DNA from: Pseudomonas defluvii
GTDB taxonomy: Bacteria > Pseudomonadota > Gammaproteobacteria > Pseudomonadales > Pseudomonadaceae
DNA length: 64,000 nucleotides
Reading direction: 5' to 3'
Assembly: GCF_001695625.1 (NCBI RefSeq)
Contig: NZ_MBPN01000010.1
Span: 23,075 to 87,074 of the forward strand
Shown here in pieces: positions 36,506 to 46,195 of this stretch. The stretch's first letter is position 1; every line of letters starts with the position of its first letter. The notes beneath the pieces were generated by a model. The model worked only from the letters and a program-made list of their open reading frames with translations. It was not told where the DNA came from and did no database searches. Made by a program: the position numbers and the translations under genes.

Positions 36506-36886
36506 TCAGTCCAACTGAACCGGAATGGCATGGCTGGTGTGGCTCAGCTCATTCCCTGGCGCCATGTATAGCATGCGCGGTTTGAAGTTGTGCAGTTCTG
36601 CTTCACTGTAATGGGCATAGGCGCAGATGATTACGCGGTCGCCGACTTTGGCCTTGTGTGCAGCTGCACCATTGACCGAGATCATCCGGGAGCCTTCTTC
36701 GCCGCGAATGGCGTAGGTGGTGAAGCGCTCGCCGTTGTCGACGTTGTAGATCTGGATTTGTTCGTACTCACGAACACCGGCCAGGTCCAGCCAGAGCCCG
36801 TCGATGGCGCAGGAGCCCTCGTAGTCGAGTACGGCATGGGTGACTTCTGCGCGATGCAGTTTGGCCTTGAGCATGATGGCGTGCAT
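36506..36886 (-). CDS. panD: Aspartate 1-decarboxylase precursor
   Basis: PanD makes beta-alanine for pantothenate. It is a pyruvoyl enzyme that cleaves itself between Gly24 and Ser25, visible in [10 protein letters not shown]. The 126-residue protein also has Lys9 (MLKAKLHRA) and Tyr58 ([10 protein letters not shown]), as expected for catalysis. It follows panC on the same strand with about 100 bases between. Confidence 0.98.
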   Translation of the reverse strand: MHAIMLKAKLHRAEVTHAVLDYEGSCAIDGLWLDLAGVREYEQIQIYNVDNGERFTTYAIRGEEGSRMISVNGAAAHKAKVGDRVIICAYAHYSEAELHNFKPRMLYMAPGNELSHTSHAIPVQLD

Positions 36887-36987
36887 GGGGGGATTCCTTG
36901 GTCAGGTTCTCGCGCGGGTACACGGAGCCTCCCGGCCCCGCGAGCGGCGGCAGTGTGCCCGAACCCTGAGGGCCGGGCAACATGGCG

Positions 36988-37848
36988 CTAAGGCTTGTCG
37001 TCGAGATTCAGGTGCAGGTTGTCGATCAAGCGGGTTGCGCCCAGAAACGCAGCGACCAGGATCACCAGGTCACGGTCTTCAGCGGTGGCGGGGCGCAGGC
37101 TGATCGCATGGCGAACTTCAAGGTAATCGGGACGGAAGCCGGCCTTTTGCAGTTGCGCCTGGCCCTGGGCAATCAGGGCCTGGAAATCGCACGAGCCCTG
37201 TTTGATGGCTTCGGCCATCTGCGTCAGGGTGCGGTACAGCGCGGGTGCACAGGCGCGTTGTTCATCGTTCAGGTAACCGTTGCGTGACGACAGCGCCAGG
37301 CCATCAGGGGCACGCACAGTGGGTTCGCCGATGATCTGGATCGGCATGTTCAAATCACGGACCAGTGCGCGGATTACCGCCAGTTGCTGGAAGTCCTTCT
37401 GGCCGAACACCGCCAGGTCTGGCTGAACCATGTTGAACAACTTGCTGACCACGGTGGCTACACCTTCAAAGTGCCCTGGTCGGCTTGCGCCGCAAAGGCC
37501 TTCTGACAGCTGTGGAACAGAAACACGGGTTTGTCCTGCCATGCCCTCGGGATACATTTCCTCGACGGAAGGGGCAAACAATAGATGGCAGCCTGCCTCC
37601 AGCAGCTTTTCCTGGTCGGCGGCAAGCGTGCGAGGGTATTTGTCGAGGTCTTCGCCCGCGCCGAACTGCAGCGGGTTGACGAAGATGCTGGCAACCACGA
37701 AATCAACCCGCTGCGCAGCCTTGGCCACGAGTGCAGCATGCCCGCTGTGCAGGTTGCCCATGGTCGGTACGAAGCCAATGCGTTTGCCTTCGCTGCGTGC
37801 CCGCGCTACGGCGGCGCGCAGCTCGCGGACGGTTTTGACTGTATTCAT
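36988..37848 (-). CDS. panC: Pantothenate synthetase
   Basis: PanC joins pantoate and beta-alanine with ATP. The 286-residue protein has the nucleotide-binding [16 protein letters not shown] (HIGH-like, about 25-40), the [15 protein letters not shown] segment (about 148-162) and the KMSKS-like SSRNGYL (about 186-192). It starts [11 protein letters not shown]. Its ATG overlaps the panB stop by four bases, so translation is coupled. Confidence 0.98.
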   Translation of the reverse strand: MNTVKTVRELRAAVARARSEGKRIGFVPTMGNLHSGHAALVAKAAQRVDFVVASIFVNPLQFGAGEDLDKYPRTLAADQEKLLEAGCHLLFAPSVEEMYPEGMAGQTRVSVPQLSEGLCGASRPGHFEGVATVVSKLFNMVQPDLAVFGQKDFQQLAVIRALVRDLNMPIQIIGEPTVRAPDGLALSSRNGYLNDEQRACAPALYRTLTQMAEAIKQGSCDFQALIAQGQAQLQKAGFRPDYLEVRHAISLRPATAEDRDLVILVAAFLGATRLIDNLHLNLDDKP

Positions 37849-38645
37849 GCACTGAACCCGTGTTCGCTGCTTGGGAAAGTGACGTCCTTGACCTCTTTGA
37901 CATAGGCCTGCAAGGCGCTCTGAATATCGCTCTGTCCAGCCATGAAGTTCTTCACGAACTTGGGTACACGACCACTGAGGGATAGGCCGAGCATGTCATG
38001 CATGACCAGTACCTGGCCGTCGGTGGCACTGCCTGCGCCAATACCGATGACGGGTATTTTTACTGCCTGGGTGATTTCGGCGGCCAGTTCGCTTGGGACA
38101 CACTCCAGCAGCAGCATCGCGGCGCCGGCTTGTTCCAGGGCAATGGCATCGGCACGCATTTGTCGGGCCTGGTTTTCCTGGCGACCCTGGACCTTGTAAC
38201 CGCCGAGTATGTTCACCGCTTGTGGTGTCAGGCCCATATGTGCGCACACAGGTACACCGCGTTCGGCCAGCAGACGAATGGTGTCAGCCAGCCAGGCTGC
38301 GCCTTCGATTTTGACCATGTGGGCGCCTGCCTGCATCAGTGCGCCGCTGTTGGCGAACGCCTGTTCGGTGGTGGCATATGCCATGAACGGCAGGTCGGCC
38401 AGAATCAGTGCGCCTTCGTTACCACGTTTGACGCTGCTTACGTGGTAGGCCATTTCGGCGTTGGTGACGGGCAAGGTGCTGTCGTGGCCCTGCAGGACCA
38501 TGCCCAGCGAGTCGCCTACCAGCAGTATTTCTACGCCGGCGCGGCAGCATGCCTGGGCGAACGTTGCGTCATAGCACGTCAGCATGGCAATTTTCTCACC
38601 CTTGAGCTTTAGGCTCTGCAGGGTGGTCAGGGTTACATCTGGCAT
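37845..38645 (-). CDS. panB: 3-methyl-2-oxobutanoate hydroxymethyltransferase
   Basis: PanB transfers a hydroxymethyl group to ketoisovalerate, the first committed step to pantothenate. The 266-residue TIM barrel carries [11 protein letters not shown] (about 22-32), [20 protein letters not shown] (about 42-61, with the metal Asp) and the catalytic Glu in [11 protein letters not shown] (about 180). It is the first gene of the panBC pair. The upstream region to folK is 250 bases long. Confidence 0.98.
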   Translation of the reverse strand: MPDVTLTTLQSLKLKGEKIAMLTCYDATFAQACCRAGVEILLVGDSLGMVLQGHDSTLPVTNAEMAYHVSSVKRGNEGALILADLPFMAYATTEQAFANSGALMQAGAHMVKIEGAAWLADTIRLLAERGVPVCAHMGLTPQAVNILGGYKVQGRQENQARQMRADAIALEQAGAAMLLLECVPSELAAEITQAVKIPVIGIGAGSATDGQVLVMHDMLGLSLSGRVPKFVKNFMAGQSDIQSALQAYVKEVKDVTFPSSEHGFSA

Positions 38646-38837
38646 GAAAAGGAATCCTCGTTCAGGCGCTGTGAAAAACGACTGCGTACAACGCGTGTAT
38701 TCATCTTCTGGAACAGCACATCATCGATTGTGGTGTTTGAAATACGACCTGTTCCAGGCCTATATACGCCTTTTTGCGGCGCTTGGGCGCCACGGGACGC
38801 CTATAGTCGTGAGCGAGGGGGCTGAAGTCAATTACCC

Positions 38838-38895
38838 TGTTACCGCATTGTTACGAATGCACTGTTACGGGCGTTACCGTGTGGGGGAACGCCCG
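38838..38895. repeat. TGTTAC direct repeats and a hairpin next to folK
   Basis: TGTTAC occurs at 38838, 38849 and 38863, with CGTTAC at 38872. The last copies overlap an inverted repeat, CGGGCGTT (38868-38875) with AACGCCCG (38888-38895), immediately after the folK stop. The hairpin lacks a T-run. The hexamer equals the half-site of the CbrB-type palindrome at 41381, but no sigma-54 promoter is visible nearby. Confidence 0.4.
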
Positions 38896-38896
38896 G

Positions 38897-39373
38897 TTAC
38901 AGGCGCTCCAGACCGACGAACGGGCAATCGGCCAGCAGTTGGGCGAGCGGGCGCTGGTCGGCCAGCAGGAAGTCGGCAGGTACCAGTTCTGCCAGCGGGT
39001 AGAGCACGAACGGACGCGCCTGCATGTGGTAATGCGGCACCTTGAGCCGTGGTTCATCGATAACCTGGTCGCCGTAGAGCAGGATATCCAGGTCAAGGGT
39101 TCGTGCCCCCCAGCGCTCTTTACGAACGCGGCCCTGGGCGTTTTCTATGGATTGCAGGGCATCGAGCAGGGCAATAGGCTCCAGCGTGCTATCCAGTGCC
39201 GCCACGGCATTTGTGTAGCGTGGCTGGCCTGGTGAGAGCGAGTCGCTGGTGTAGAAGCTGGACACGGCAACCAGATCAGTCGCGGGCAGCTGCTCGAGCG
39301 ATTGCAGGGCGCTCTCAAGCTGCTGGCGGGGATCGTCCAGGTTGCTGCCCAGACCAATATAGACGCGAGGCAT
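38897..39373 (-). CDS. folK: 2-amino-4-hydroxy-6-hydroxymethyldihydropteridine diphosphokinase
   Basis: FolK pyrophosphorylates the pterin in folate synthesis, one step before FolP. The 158-residue protein starts MPRVYIGLGSNLDDP. It has FYTSDSL (about 44-50) and the signature WGARTLDLDILLYGD (about 90-104), with the Mg-binding Asp pair, then VPHYHMQARPFVLYPL. Its ATG lies three bases downstream of the pcnB stop, indicating a pcnB-folK operon. Confidence 0.98.
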   Translation of the reverse strand: MPRVYIGLGSNLDDPRQQLESALQSLEQLPATDLVAVSSFYTSDSLSPGQPRYTNAVAALDSTLEPIALLDALQSIENAQGRVRKERWGARTLDLDILLYGDQVIDEPRLKVPHYHMQARPFVLYPLAELVPADFLLADQRPLAQLLADCPFVGLERL

Positions 39374-39375
39374 GT

Positions 39376-40764
39376 TTACTCGCCCGCAGCGCCGTCGGCG
39401 CGCTTGCGTTTGCTGCCGCTGCGCTTGCGTTTGCGTGGGCCTGCGCCAGCACCCTCATCGCGGCTGCCGAGTTCGCGGATCATGTCGCGACGCTCACTTT
39501 CGTTGCACTCCTGATAGTCAGTCCACCATTGGCCAAGACCATCGGTGTCCTCGCCCGCACTTTCGCGCAGCAGCAGGAAGTCATAGCCGGCTCGGAAGCG
39601 CGGGTTGTCCAGCAACAGGTCGGCACGTTTGCCGCTGCGCCGTGGCAGGCGCTCCTGCATGTCCCAGATTTCACGGATGGGCATGGTGAAACGCTTGGGG
39701 ATTGCGATGCGTTGGCACTGTTCGCTGATCAGTTCGTGCGCCGCTTCGTTCATGGCCGGGATAGGCGGCATGCCTCGGCTCTGCAAATGCAGCGCACGTG
39801 TTGGCAGGGCAGGCCAGAGCATGGCAGCGAAAAGGAAGGCAGGGGTTACCGGCTTGCCTTGTTTGACCCGTAGATCCGTGTTGATCAACGCTTGGCTGAT
39901 CAAGGTATGGGTGTAGGTCGGATGGTCTTCCAGTGCCTGGGCGCTGGCCGGGAACAGTGGATCGAACAGTTGCAGGTCGACCAGCATCTCGAAGGTATCG
40001 GCGGCCTGGCCGGAGAGGAACAGCTTGAGGCTTTCCTCGAACAGGCGTGCAGACGGAATCTCACGCAGCATCGGCGCCAGTTGGCGAATCGGGGCGACGG
40101 TGTGCTTCTCGATGCCGAAGTTCAGCTTGGCGGCGAAACGCACCGCACGCAGCATGCGTACCGGGTCTTCCTGGTAGCGCTGGGTCGGGTCGCCGATCAG
40201 GCGGATCAAGCGGTTACGAATATCGTGTACGCCGTTGGCATAATCGAGAATGCGCTCGCTGATCGGATCGTAGTACAGCGCATTGATGGTGAAGTCGCGG
40301 CGCTGCGCGTCTTCTTCCAATGTGCCGTAGACGTTATCGCGCAGGATGCGCCCACTCTCGTTGCGTGAGGACTGGTGGCTGTTTTCCTCTTCGCTTTCGG
40401 GGTGATTGGCGCGGAAGGTCGCGACTTCAATGATTTCACGGCCAAAGTGGACGTGAACCAGTTTGAAGCGACGGCCAATGACTCGGGCGTTGCGGAACTC
40501 CGCACGCACTTGCTCGGGGGTGGCGCTGGTGGCGACGTCGAAGTCTTTCGGCGTAATGCCCAGAAGCTGGTCGCGCACGCAGCCGCCGACCAGATAGGCC
40601 TGGTAGCCGGCGTTTTGCAGACGCTCGACGATGCTCACCGCATGACGACTGAATTGGCCACGTTGCAGCGAATGTTGACTGCTATTAATCACTTCAGGCG
40701 TGGTGCGCTGGTGGTGCGGGCCACGAACGGGGGGACGGAACGACTGGAACAGCTTCTTCAGCAT
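39376..40764 (-). CDS. pcnB: Poly(A) polymerase PcnB
   Basis: PcnB adds 3' poly(A) tails that promote mRNA and sRNA decay. I use ATG at 40764 (462 residues, MLKKLFQSFRPPVRGPHH); a GTG three codons upstream (40773) is possible and neither has a strong ribosome site. The nucleotidyltransferase core shows LVGGCVRDQLLGITPKDFDVATSA (about 57-80). RRDFTINALYYD follows, and the C-terminus is a very basic Arg/Lys/Gly tail typical of RNA binding. It lies downstream of crcZ on the same strand. Confidence 0.96.
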   Translation of the reverse strand: MLKKLFQSFRPPVRGPHHQRTTPEVINSSQHSLQRGQFSRHAVSIVERLQNAGYQAYLVGGCVRDQLLGITPKDFDVATSATPEQVRAEFRNARVIGRRFKLVHVHFGREIIEVATFRANHPESEEENSHQSSRNESGRILRDNVYGTLEEDAQRRDFTINALYYDPISERILDYANGVHDIRNRLIRLIGDPTQRYQEDPVRMLRAVRFAAKLNFGIEKHTVAPIRQLAPMLREIPSARLFEESLKLFLSGQAADTFEMLVDLQLFDPLFPASAQALEDHPTYTHTLISQALINTDLRVKQGKPVTPAFLFAAMLWPALPTRALHLQSRGMPPIPAMNEAAHELISEQCQRIAIPKRFTMPIREIWDMQERLPRRSGKRADLLLDNPRFRAGYDFLLLRESAGEDTDGLGQWWTDYQECNESERRDMIRELGSRDEGAGAGPRKRKRSGSKRKRADGAAGE

Positions 40765-40883
40765 GGGATGCACTGTTTGAAGGAATTTTCAGCCATAAAC
40801 GAAGAATGGCCGCATGATAGGCGGGGATTCTAGCATTTACTCTGGGAATGGTGTAGGCAACAGCGTGAGGGGGTGCAGGTAGG

Positions 40884-40913
40884 AAAACTACAAGGGGAGC
40901 CGAAGCTCCCCTG
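40884..40913 (-). terminator. Intrinsic terminator of crcZ
   Basis: On the minus strand GGGGAGC and GCTCCCC flank a TTCG tetraloop, followed by TTGTAGTTTT. This closes the CrcZ RNA. Confidence 0.85.
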
Positions 40914-41256
40914 GAATGTAGTTGCGTGCTCTTTTTATTTTTCTTCTGGGCTTCTTGTTTTTGTTGAGTGCCCTGTCTACAAAGCCGAGGCTTGTAGAGC
41001 GTCCCCCTATTCGGGGGCCAAGAGCAAACGGATTGCTTTGGTCGCTGAGGTTGCGGTGATCTGTCGATCCAACCAGTGTAGGCGCTGCTTTAGTGCAGTT
41101 TTTGTTGTTCTCTGCCTGGTTGTGGGGCAAGCCCCAAAACACAACTCCTCTCCAAAAGAATCAGTTAGCTGCGCCTCCGCCGTCTTGTTCTTATTGTGCG
41201 TGAGCCGATTCGTCTTATTTTTATTGTCTTTTGCAGTGCTTGTTATTGTTCTTGTA
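40884..41256 (-). ncRNA. crcZ: CrcZ small RNA (Crc/Hfq antagonist)
   Basis: CrcZ is the A-rich decoy RNA that sequesters Hfq-Crc and relieves carbon catabolite repression. The assignment rests on four signs. It lies directly downstream of cbrB on the same strand, as in all Pseudomonas I know. A sigma-54 promoter sits at 41267-41282. An intrinsic terminator sits at 40884-40913. The roughly 373-base transcript carries at least five AAnAAnAA (CA) motifs, such as AAGAACAA near the 5' end, AATAAGAACAA in the first third, AACAACAA in the middle and AACAAGAA near the 3' end. Short minus-strand reading frames here are not genes. The 5' end is inferred from the promoter spacing. Confidence 0.93.
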
Positions 41257-41266
41257 CCAAACATAT

Positions 41267-41282
41267 AGCAGGTGCCGTGCCA
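41267..41282 (-). promoter_or_regulatory. Sigma-54 promoter of crcZ
   Basis: On the minus strand TGGCACGGCACCTGCT has the invariant GG and GC doublets with ten bases between them, matching TGGCACG-N4-TTGCW. It places the start near 41256. Confidence 0.9.
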
Positions 41283-41341
41283 ACTTTTGTGAAACCCAGT
41301 AAAACAAGGGCTTACGCCGGTTTTGGTCCGTTTTGGTGCCG

Positions 41342-41380
41342 AAAAAAAACCGGGGTTTCGTTACCGTAAGCCCCGGTTTT
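41342..41380 (-). terminator. Intrinsic terminator of cbrB
   Basis: AAAACCGGGG (41346-41355) pairs with CCCCGGTTTT (41371-41380). On the minus strand the stem is followed by eight T bases in a row. It separates cbrB mRNA from crcZ. Confidence 0.85.
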
Positions 41381-41406
41381 TGTTACGTCTTCATGTTGCG
41401 GTAACA
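41381..41406. promoter_or_regulatory. CbrB-type enhancer palindrome (TGTTAC-N14-GTAACA)
   Basis: A perfect palindrome TGTTAC-N14-GTAACA lies about 100 bases upstream of the crcZ sigma-54 promoter, the normal distance for an NtrC-type activator site. It agrees with the CbrB recognition pattern as I recall it. A degenerate second copy, TGTCAC-N15-GTAACA on the minus strand, spans 41426-41452. Confidence 0.8.
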
Positions 41407-41463
41407 GTCTGTCACGTGAATCTTATGTTACCTGCCCAATGGCACGGTGACAGCTGAAGCGTA

Positions 41464-42900
41464 TCAGCCCTCGTTGGTTGCGCTGCTCTTGCGTCGAGGT
41501 ATCCCCAAGCGCTGGCGTCGTTCCCACAGGCACTTGCGGCTGACCCCCAGCTTGCGTGCCAGTTCGGTTTCGGTCATATGGTCCTGGTGCTCGAGCACGA
41601 AGTGCTGGAAGTAGTCTTCCAGCGACAGGTCTTCCATGGGCTCATGGCTGCTGTTGGCCTGCGTGCCGGCTGCTGGCAGGCCGCCGAAGGTCTCATCGTC
41701 GTCTTCCAGATCGCTCAGCTCGATATCGATACCCAGCAGGTCGGCAGAAATCTCTGGGCTCTCGCAAAGGATGACGGCACGCTCCACGGCGTTTTCCAGT
41801 TCACGCACGTTACCTGGCCAGGAGTAGTGACGTATCGCCATTTCCGCGTCGTGAGCAAACCTCAGGTCATTGCGGCCGATACGTGCGCTCTGCCGAGCGA
41901 GGAAGGCATTGGCAATTTCATTGACGTCGGCACCCCGTTCCCGCAGCGCAGGCAGCTTCAGGGCGATGACGTGCAGTCGGTAGTAAAGGTCTTCACGGAA
42001 CTGGCCGACTTTGGCCAGGTTCTTCAGGTCGCGGTGGGTAGCGGCGATCAGGCGCACATCAACCTTCTGCGACTGTACCGAACCGACCCGGCGGATTTCG
42101 CCTTCCTGCAGGACACGCAGCAGGCGAGCCTGGGCTTCCAGCGGCAGCTCGCCAATTTCATCCAGGAAAAGCGTGCCGCCGTCGGCGGCTTCAACCAGGC
42201 CAGCGCGCCCGGCACTGGCGCCGGTGAACGCGCCTTTCTCGTGGCCGAAGAGTTCGGACTCGATGAGGGTTTCCGGAATCGCTGCGCAGTTAACCGAGAT
42301 CATCGGTGCCTTGGCGCGTCGCGACAGGTTGTGCAGGGCGCGGGCGACCAGCTCTTTACCGGTACCCGACTCGCCTTGAATCAGGACGTTGGAGTCGGTG
42401 GGCGCGACTTTACGGATCTTGCTGTAGAGATCTTGCATCGGTGGACACGAGCCGATAATGCCGATCTCGCCATTGGCACTTTCACTGCCGGCCTTGTCAC
42501 TGGCGGCTGGCTTGCCATTCACACGTTCGGACGGTGCCGCCGGAGCGCTCTGCCGATCACGCAGGATGCGCGCCACGGCCTGCAGCATCTCGTCATGGTC
42601 GAAGGGTTTGGCGATGTAGTCGACCGCCCCCATCTTCATGGAGTCGACCGCAGAACGCAGGCTGGCGTAGCTGGTCATGATCAGCACAGGCGTTCCCTGG
42701 CCAAGCTTGATCAGTTCGGTACCCGGGGCGCCTGGCAAGCGCAGATCGCTGACGATCAGGTCGAAGGTCGGAATGCTGAAGCGTTCCTGAGCCTCCTGTA
42801 CCGAGCCGGCTTCACTGACCTGGTACTGGTTCCGTTCGAGCAGGCGACGCAAGGCTGAGCGGATGATGGTTTCGTCTTCGACGATCAGAATATGCGGCAT
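41464..42900 (-). CDS. cbrB: Sigma-54-dependent response regulator CbrB
   Basis: CbrB is the NtrC-family activator paired with CbrA; it controls carbon/nitrogen balance through crcZ. The 478-residue protein has a receiver domain (1-115) with phospho-acceptor Asp52 ([10 protein letters not shown]). The AAA+ domain (about 148-380) carries GESGTGKE and the sigma-54 contact loop GAFTGA. A Fis-type helix-turn-helix forms the C-terminus ([26 protein letters not shown]). It follows cbrA after 22 bases. Confidence 0.98.
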   Translation of the reverse strand: MPHILIVEDETIIRSALRRLLERNQYQVSEAGSVQEAQERFSIPTFDLIVSDLRLPGAPGTELIKLGQGTPVLIMTSYASLRSAVDSMKMGAVDYIAKPFDHDEMLQAVARILRDRQSAPAAPSERVNGKPAASDKAGSESANGEIGIIGSCPPMQDLYSKIRKVAPTDSNVLIQGESGTGKELVARALHNLSRRAKAPMISVNCAAIPETLIESELFGHEKGAFTGASAGRAGLVEAADGGTLFLDEIGELPLEAQARLLRVLQEGEIRRVGSVQSQKVDVRLIAATHRDLKNLAKVGQFREDLYYRLHVIALKLPALRERGADVNEIANAFLARQSARIGRNDLRFAHDAEMAIRHYSWPGNVRELENAVERAVILCESPEISADLLGIDIELSDLEDDDETFGGLPAAGTQANSSHEPMEDLSLEDYFQHFVLEHQDHMTETELARKLGVSRKCLWERRQRLGIPRRKSSATNEG

Positions 42901-42922
42901 TGATTCAATTCTCTCGACGGTC

Positions 42923-45874
42923 TCAGTTCACAGCGGACGTCGCTACGACATGGCGCGGTAGGGTCACTCGGATCCGGGTGCCACGCTGGCTTTCGATATC
43001 GGCCGGGCTGTCGATGGTGATTTGTCCATAATGCTCTTCCACGATGGAATAGACCAGAGCGAGCCCTAGTCCTGTCCCTTCACCCGGATCCTTGGTGGTG
43101 AAGAACGGTTCGAACAATCGGTCCATGATGTTCTTTGGGATTCCGCTCCCTTCATCCTCGACAATCAGGTCGACGGTGTGTTCATTCGCTTCGCTTCTGA
43201 CCCGCACGGCAGCGCCGGGTGGCGAGGCGTCGCGGGCATTGGACAGTAAATTGATCAATACCTGGGCGAGCCGCTGGGGGTCGCCGTCTACCCAGTGCTC
43301 CGGGTCGCACAGATTGAAAAACTGTACTTCAAAATTGCGCCGGTTCAAGGCCAGCAAGCCGATTGCATCCTGTGCCACTTCTGCCAGGCATACGGGTTCT
43401 TCATTGTTCTGTTGGCTACCGCCGGCGTGGGCGAAGCTCATCAGTGACTGAACGATGCGCGAAATACGCTTGGTCTGTTCAATGATCTGGTTGCTCAGCT
43501 CGGTGATTTCGCTGTCTTCCTCGCGTTCTTCCCGCAGGTTTTGCGCCAGGCAGGCGATGCCGGTAATCGGGTTGCCGATCTCATGGGCCACCCCCGCGGC
43601 CAGCCGGCCGATGCTCGCCAAACGTTCGGAGTGCACCAGCTTGTCTTCAAGCGCTTGAGTTTCGGTCAAGTCTTCAACAAGCAGTACCAAGCCACTGTTA
43701 CCCGGCGCCAGCGGTTCGTCGATGGCCGCCTTGTGCAGGTTCAACCAGCGCGGCTGGCCATCCAGCGCCAACCGTTGTTTGTGCAGGTGTTCATCCGGAA
43801 CATTGATGAAGCCGAGCAGAAGGCCGCGCCAAGGTTCGCTGATGGTTGTCAGGCGGGAGCCCACCACGTGCTTGGCGGCAATGCCAGTCAATTCTTCCAT
43901 GGCCCGGTTCCACATCAGGATTTCCTGATCCTTGGCCAGCGAGCAGACGCCCATCGGCAGTTCCTGCAGGGTTTGGCGATGGTAGCGGCGCAGGGCGTCG
44001 AGTTCAGCAGCAAGGCCGGTCAGCCGCGAGTGGTAGTCTTCCAGGCGGCTCTCGATGAAGTGGATGTCTTCGGTAACGTAGTTCTCGCTGCCGGACTTGT
44101 AGGGCAGGAAGGTCTCGACCATGTCCTGAGCCACGCTAGGCCCCATCAAGCCAGACAGGTTCGCCTCTATTCGATCACGCAGCCTGCGTAGCGCATAAGG
44201 CCGGCGCTCATCAAAGGGCAGGTAGAGATCGCGCAGTGCCTGTTCAACTTCTTTCTGTGCGGCCTTGGCACCCAGGGGCTTGGCCAGTTGGGTGGCAAAC
44301 TCCTGCGGCGAGGCCGCATGCAGTTCGCGACGTTGCGGCCTGCGTACGTTGTCCACCGCACAGGCTTCCGCGGCGCCAACCTCTTCCGGGCTGGCATTGG
44401 TGAACAGCGAAATCAGCGTGAACAACAGGACGTTGGCTGCCAGTGAAGCGATGGCTGCCATGTGCCAACTGGTGTCGTCGAGCACATAGATCATGTTCAG
44501 CAGCGGGATGTAAAAGCCCTGCAGATTGCCAACCAGTGGCAGCAGCATGGTTACCAGCCAGACGCTGATCCCCGCCAGCAATCCGGCGATGAAGCCACGT
44601 CGGTTTGCGGTTGGCCAATAGAGTACCGAGAGCACGCCGGGCAGGAACTGCAGTGTTGCGACAAAGGCGACGATACCCAGATTGGCCAGGTCCTGCTGAG
44701 CGCCCAACAACAGATAGAAGCCGAAACCTGCGCTGATGATGGCGACGATCAGTGCCCGTCGGGTCCATTTCAGCCAGCGGTAGATATTACCTTCGGCCGG
44801 TGGCTGGTACAGCGGCAGTACCAGGTGGTTCAGGGCCATGCCGGACAGCGCCAGGGTGGTCACGATGATCAGGCCGCTGGCGGCTGATAGCCCGCCGATG
44901 TACGCCAGCAGGGCCAATAGCTTGTTGTTCGCGGCAATGCCCAGGCCCAGGGTGAAGTATTCCGGGCTGGTGCTGGCGCCCAGTTTCAGGCCCGCCCAGA
45001 GGATCAGGGGAACCGCCAGGCTCATCAGCAGCAGAAACAGCGGTAAGCCCCAGCTGGCGCTGACCAGTGAGCGCGGATTGAGGTTTTCGGTAAAGGCCAT
45101 GTGGTACATGTGCGGCATGACGATTGCCGAGGCGAAAAACACCAGCAGCAGGGTTCTCCACGGGCCTTCCTGTAGGGGCGTGTGCAATGCAGCGAGGGCC
45201 GTCTGGTTTTGCAGCAACCAGACTTCCAGCTGGTGGGGCCCGCCGAACACGCCGTACAGTGCATAGAGGCCAATCCCCCCTAGCGCCAGTAGTTTGATCA
45301 CCGATTCGAAGGCTATGGCGAACACCAGTCCTTCATGCTTCTCACGGGTCGCAATATGCCGCGAGCCAAAGAAAATGGTGAACAGTGTGATCATTGCGCA
45401 GAAGGCCAGTGCTACCCGGTTTTTAACCGGTTCGCCGCTGAGAATGCCGATTGAGTCGGCCACCGCCTGAATTTGCAGCGCCAATAGAGGCAGTACGCCA
45501 ATCAGCATGAAAACGGTGGTCAGCGCGCCGGCCCAGGTGCTGCGAAAGCGAAATGCAATCAGGTCGGCCAGGGATGACAGTTGGTAGGTGCGGGTGATCT
45601 TGAGGATCGGGTAAAGCAGCACGGGCGCCAATAGAAAGGCCCCGGAAACCCCCAGGTAGCAGGCCAGGAAACCGTACCCATACTGGTAGGCAAGCCCGAC
45701 CGTGCCATAGAACGCCCAGGCACTGGCATAAACACCCAGTGACAAGGTGTAGGTCAGCGGGTGACGGATGATCGCGCGTGGGATCATGCCGCGTTCGCTG
45801 ATCCAGGCCACGCCGAACAGCACCAGCAGGTAGGCGGCGCTGATCAGGATCATCTGGGTCAGGCTAAAGCTCAT
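42923..45874 (-). CDS. cbrA: Sensor histidine kinase CbrA with SLC5-type transporter domain
   Basis: CbrA senses carbon status and phosphorylates CbrB. I start at ATG 45874 ([17 protein letters not shown], 983 residues); GTG 45883 is also possible. About 500 N-terminal residues form a sodium/solute-symporter (SLC5) membrane domain of roughly 13 helices. A STAC-like linker, a PAS region (about 620-740), the HisKA box [11 protein letters not shown] (His about 765) and the ATPase boxes [17 protein letters not shown] and [10 protein letters not shown] follow. The upstream microprotein gene overlaps the start, suggesting translational coupling. Confidence 0.97.
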   Translation of the reverse strand: MSFSLTQMILISAAYLLVLFGVAWISERGMIPRAIIRHPLTYTLSLGVYASAWAFYGTVGLAYQYGYGFLACYLGVSGAFLLAPVLLYPILKITRTYQLSSLADLIAFRFRSTWAGALTTVFMLIGVLPLLALQIQAVADSIGILSGEPVKNRVALAFCAMITLFTIFFGSRHIATREKHEGLVFAIAFESVIKLLALGGIGLYALYGVFGGPHQLEVWLLQNQTALAALHTPLQEGPWRTLLLVFFASAIVMPHMYHMAFTENLNPRSLVSASWGLPLFLLLMSLAVPLILWAGLKLGASTSPEYFTLGLGIAANNKLLALLAYIGGLSAASGLIIVTTLALSGMALNHLVLPLYQPPAEGNIYRWLKWTRRALIVAIISAGFGFYLLLGAQQDLANLGIVAFVATLQFLPGVLSVLYWPTANRRGFIAGLLAGISVWLVTMLLPLVGNLQGFYIPLLNMIYVLDDTSWHMAAIASLAANVLLFTLISLFTNASPEEVGAAEACAVDNVRRPQRRELHAASPQEFATQLAKPLGAKAAQKEVEQALRDLYLPFDERRPYALRRLRDRIEANLSGLMGPSVAQDMVETFLPYKSGSENYVTEDIHFIESRLEDYHSRLTGLAAELDALRRYHRQTLQELPMGVCSLAKDQEILMWNRAMEELTGIAAKHVVGSRLTTISEPWRGLLLGFINVPDEHLHKQRLALDGQPRWLNLHKAAIDEPLAPGNSGLVLLVEDLTETQALEDKLVHSERLASIGRLAAGVAHEIGNPITGIACLAQNLREEREEDSEITELSNQIIEQTKRISRIVQSLMSFAHAGGSQQNNEEPVCLAEVAQDAIGLLALNRRNFEVQFFNLCDPEHWVDGDPQRLAQVLINLLSNARDASPPGAAVRVRSEANEHTVDLIVEDEGSGIPKNIMDRLFEPFFTTKDPGEGTGLGLALVYSIVEEHYGQITIDSPADIESQRGTRIRVTLPRHVVATSAVN

Positions 45875-46040
45875 CGGCATCACGTTGGCTCTGCAGGATA
45901 AAGGTCACGACGATCAGGATCAGCCAGAGCAGGTACGGGCGATACCAGGCCCCGGTCGGTTCGATCCACCAGTCCATGATGGCAGGGGAGAACAAATAGA
46001 TCCCCACGACCAGAAGCAGGACCAAACGATAGATGTACAT
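45864..46040 (-). CDS. cbrX: 58-residue membrane microprotein upstream of cbrA (CbrX-like)
   Basis: Reading the minus strand from ATG 46040 gives 58 residues starting MYIYRLVLLLVVGIYLFSP and ending QRDADEL. It has two membrane segments (about 4-20 and 36-50) around a WWIEPTGAWYRPY loop. It overlaps the cbrA start by about 11-20 bases in another frame. From memory, Pseudomonas has a small membrane gene called cbrX here, cotranscribed with and translationally coupled to cbrA. Function is unknown. It could belong to the sensor or simply set cbrA translation. Confidence 0.8.
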   Translation of the reverse strand: MYIYRLVLLLVVGIYLFSPAIMDWWIEPTGAWYRPYLLWLILIVVTFILQSQRDADEL

Positions 46041-46104
46041 GTGGGCCTCACTGGTTAAACCGCTGCGTGCCTGAAGTTATTATTGGCGCAAATCGGCGGT
46101 GGCG

Positions 46105-46132
46105 ATGGTAGCGGATGGCGACAAGGCTGCAA
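46105..46132 (-). promoter_or_regulatory. Possible sigma-70 promoter of cbrXAB
   Basis: On the minus strand TTGCAG (46127-46132) and TACCAT (46105-46110) are spaced by 16 bases, about 65 bases upstream of the cbrX start. This is a moderate match only. Confidence 0.3.
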
Positions 46133-46195
46133 ATGGACTTCGCATTCTGCCCCAAGGAATTGAATCTATTGGGCTTTCTTGCGTTCGGCAAGGCT

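Noticed and set aside
40888..41264. Two short minus-strand reading frames between cbrB and pcnB
   Set aside because: They lie wholly within the CrcZ RNA, are Lys/Asn-rich because of the CA motifs, and lack ribosome sites.
41440..41455. A sigma-54-like TGGCACG sequence on the plus strand pointing into cbrB antisense
   Set aside because: The -24 part is perfect and the GG-GC spacing is right, but the -12 region reads CAGCT instead of TTGCT. It coincides with the degenerate CbrB palindrome, so I regard it as fortuitous.
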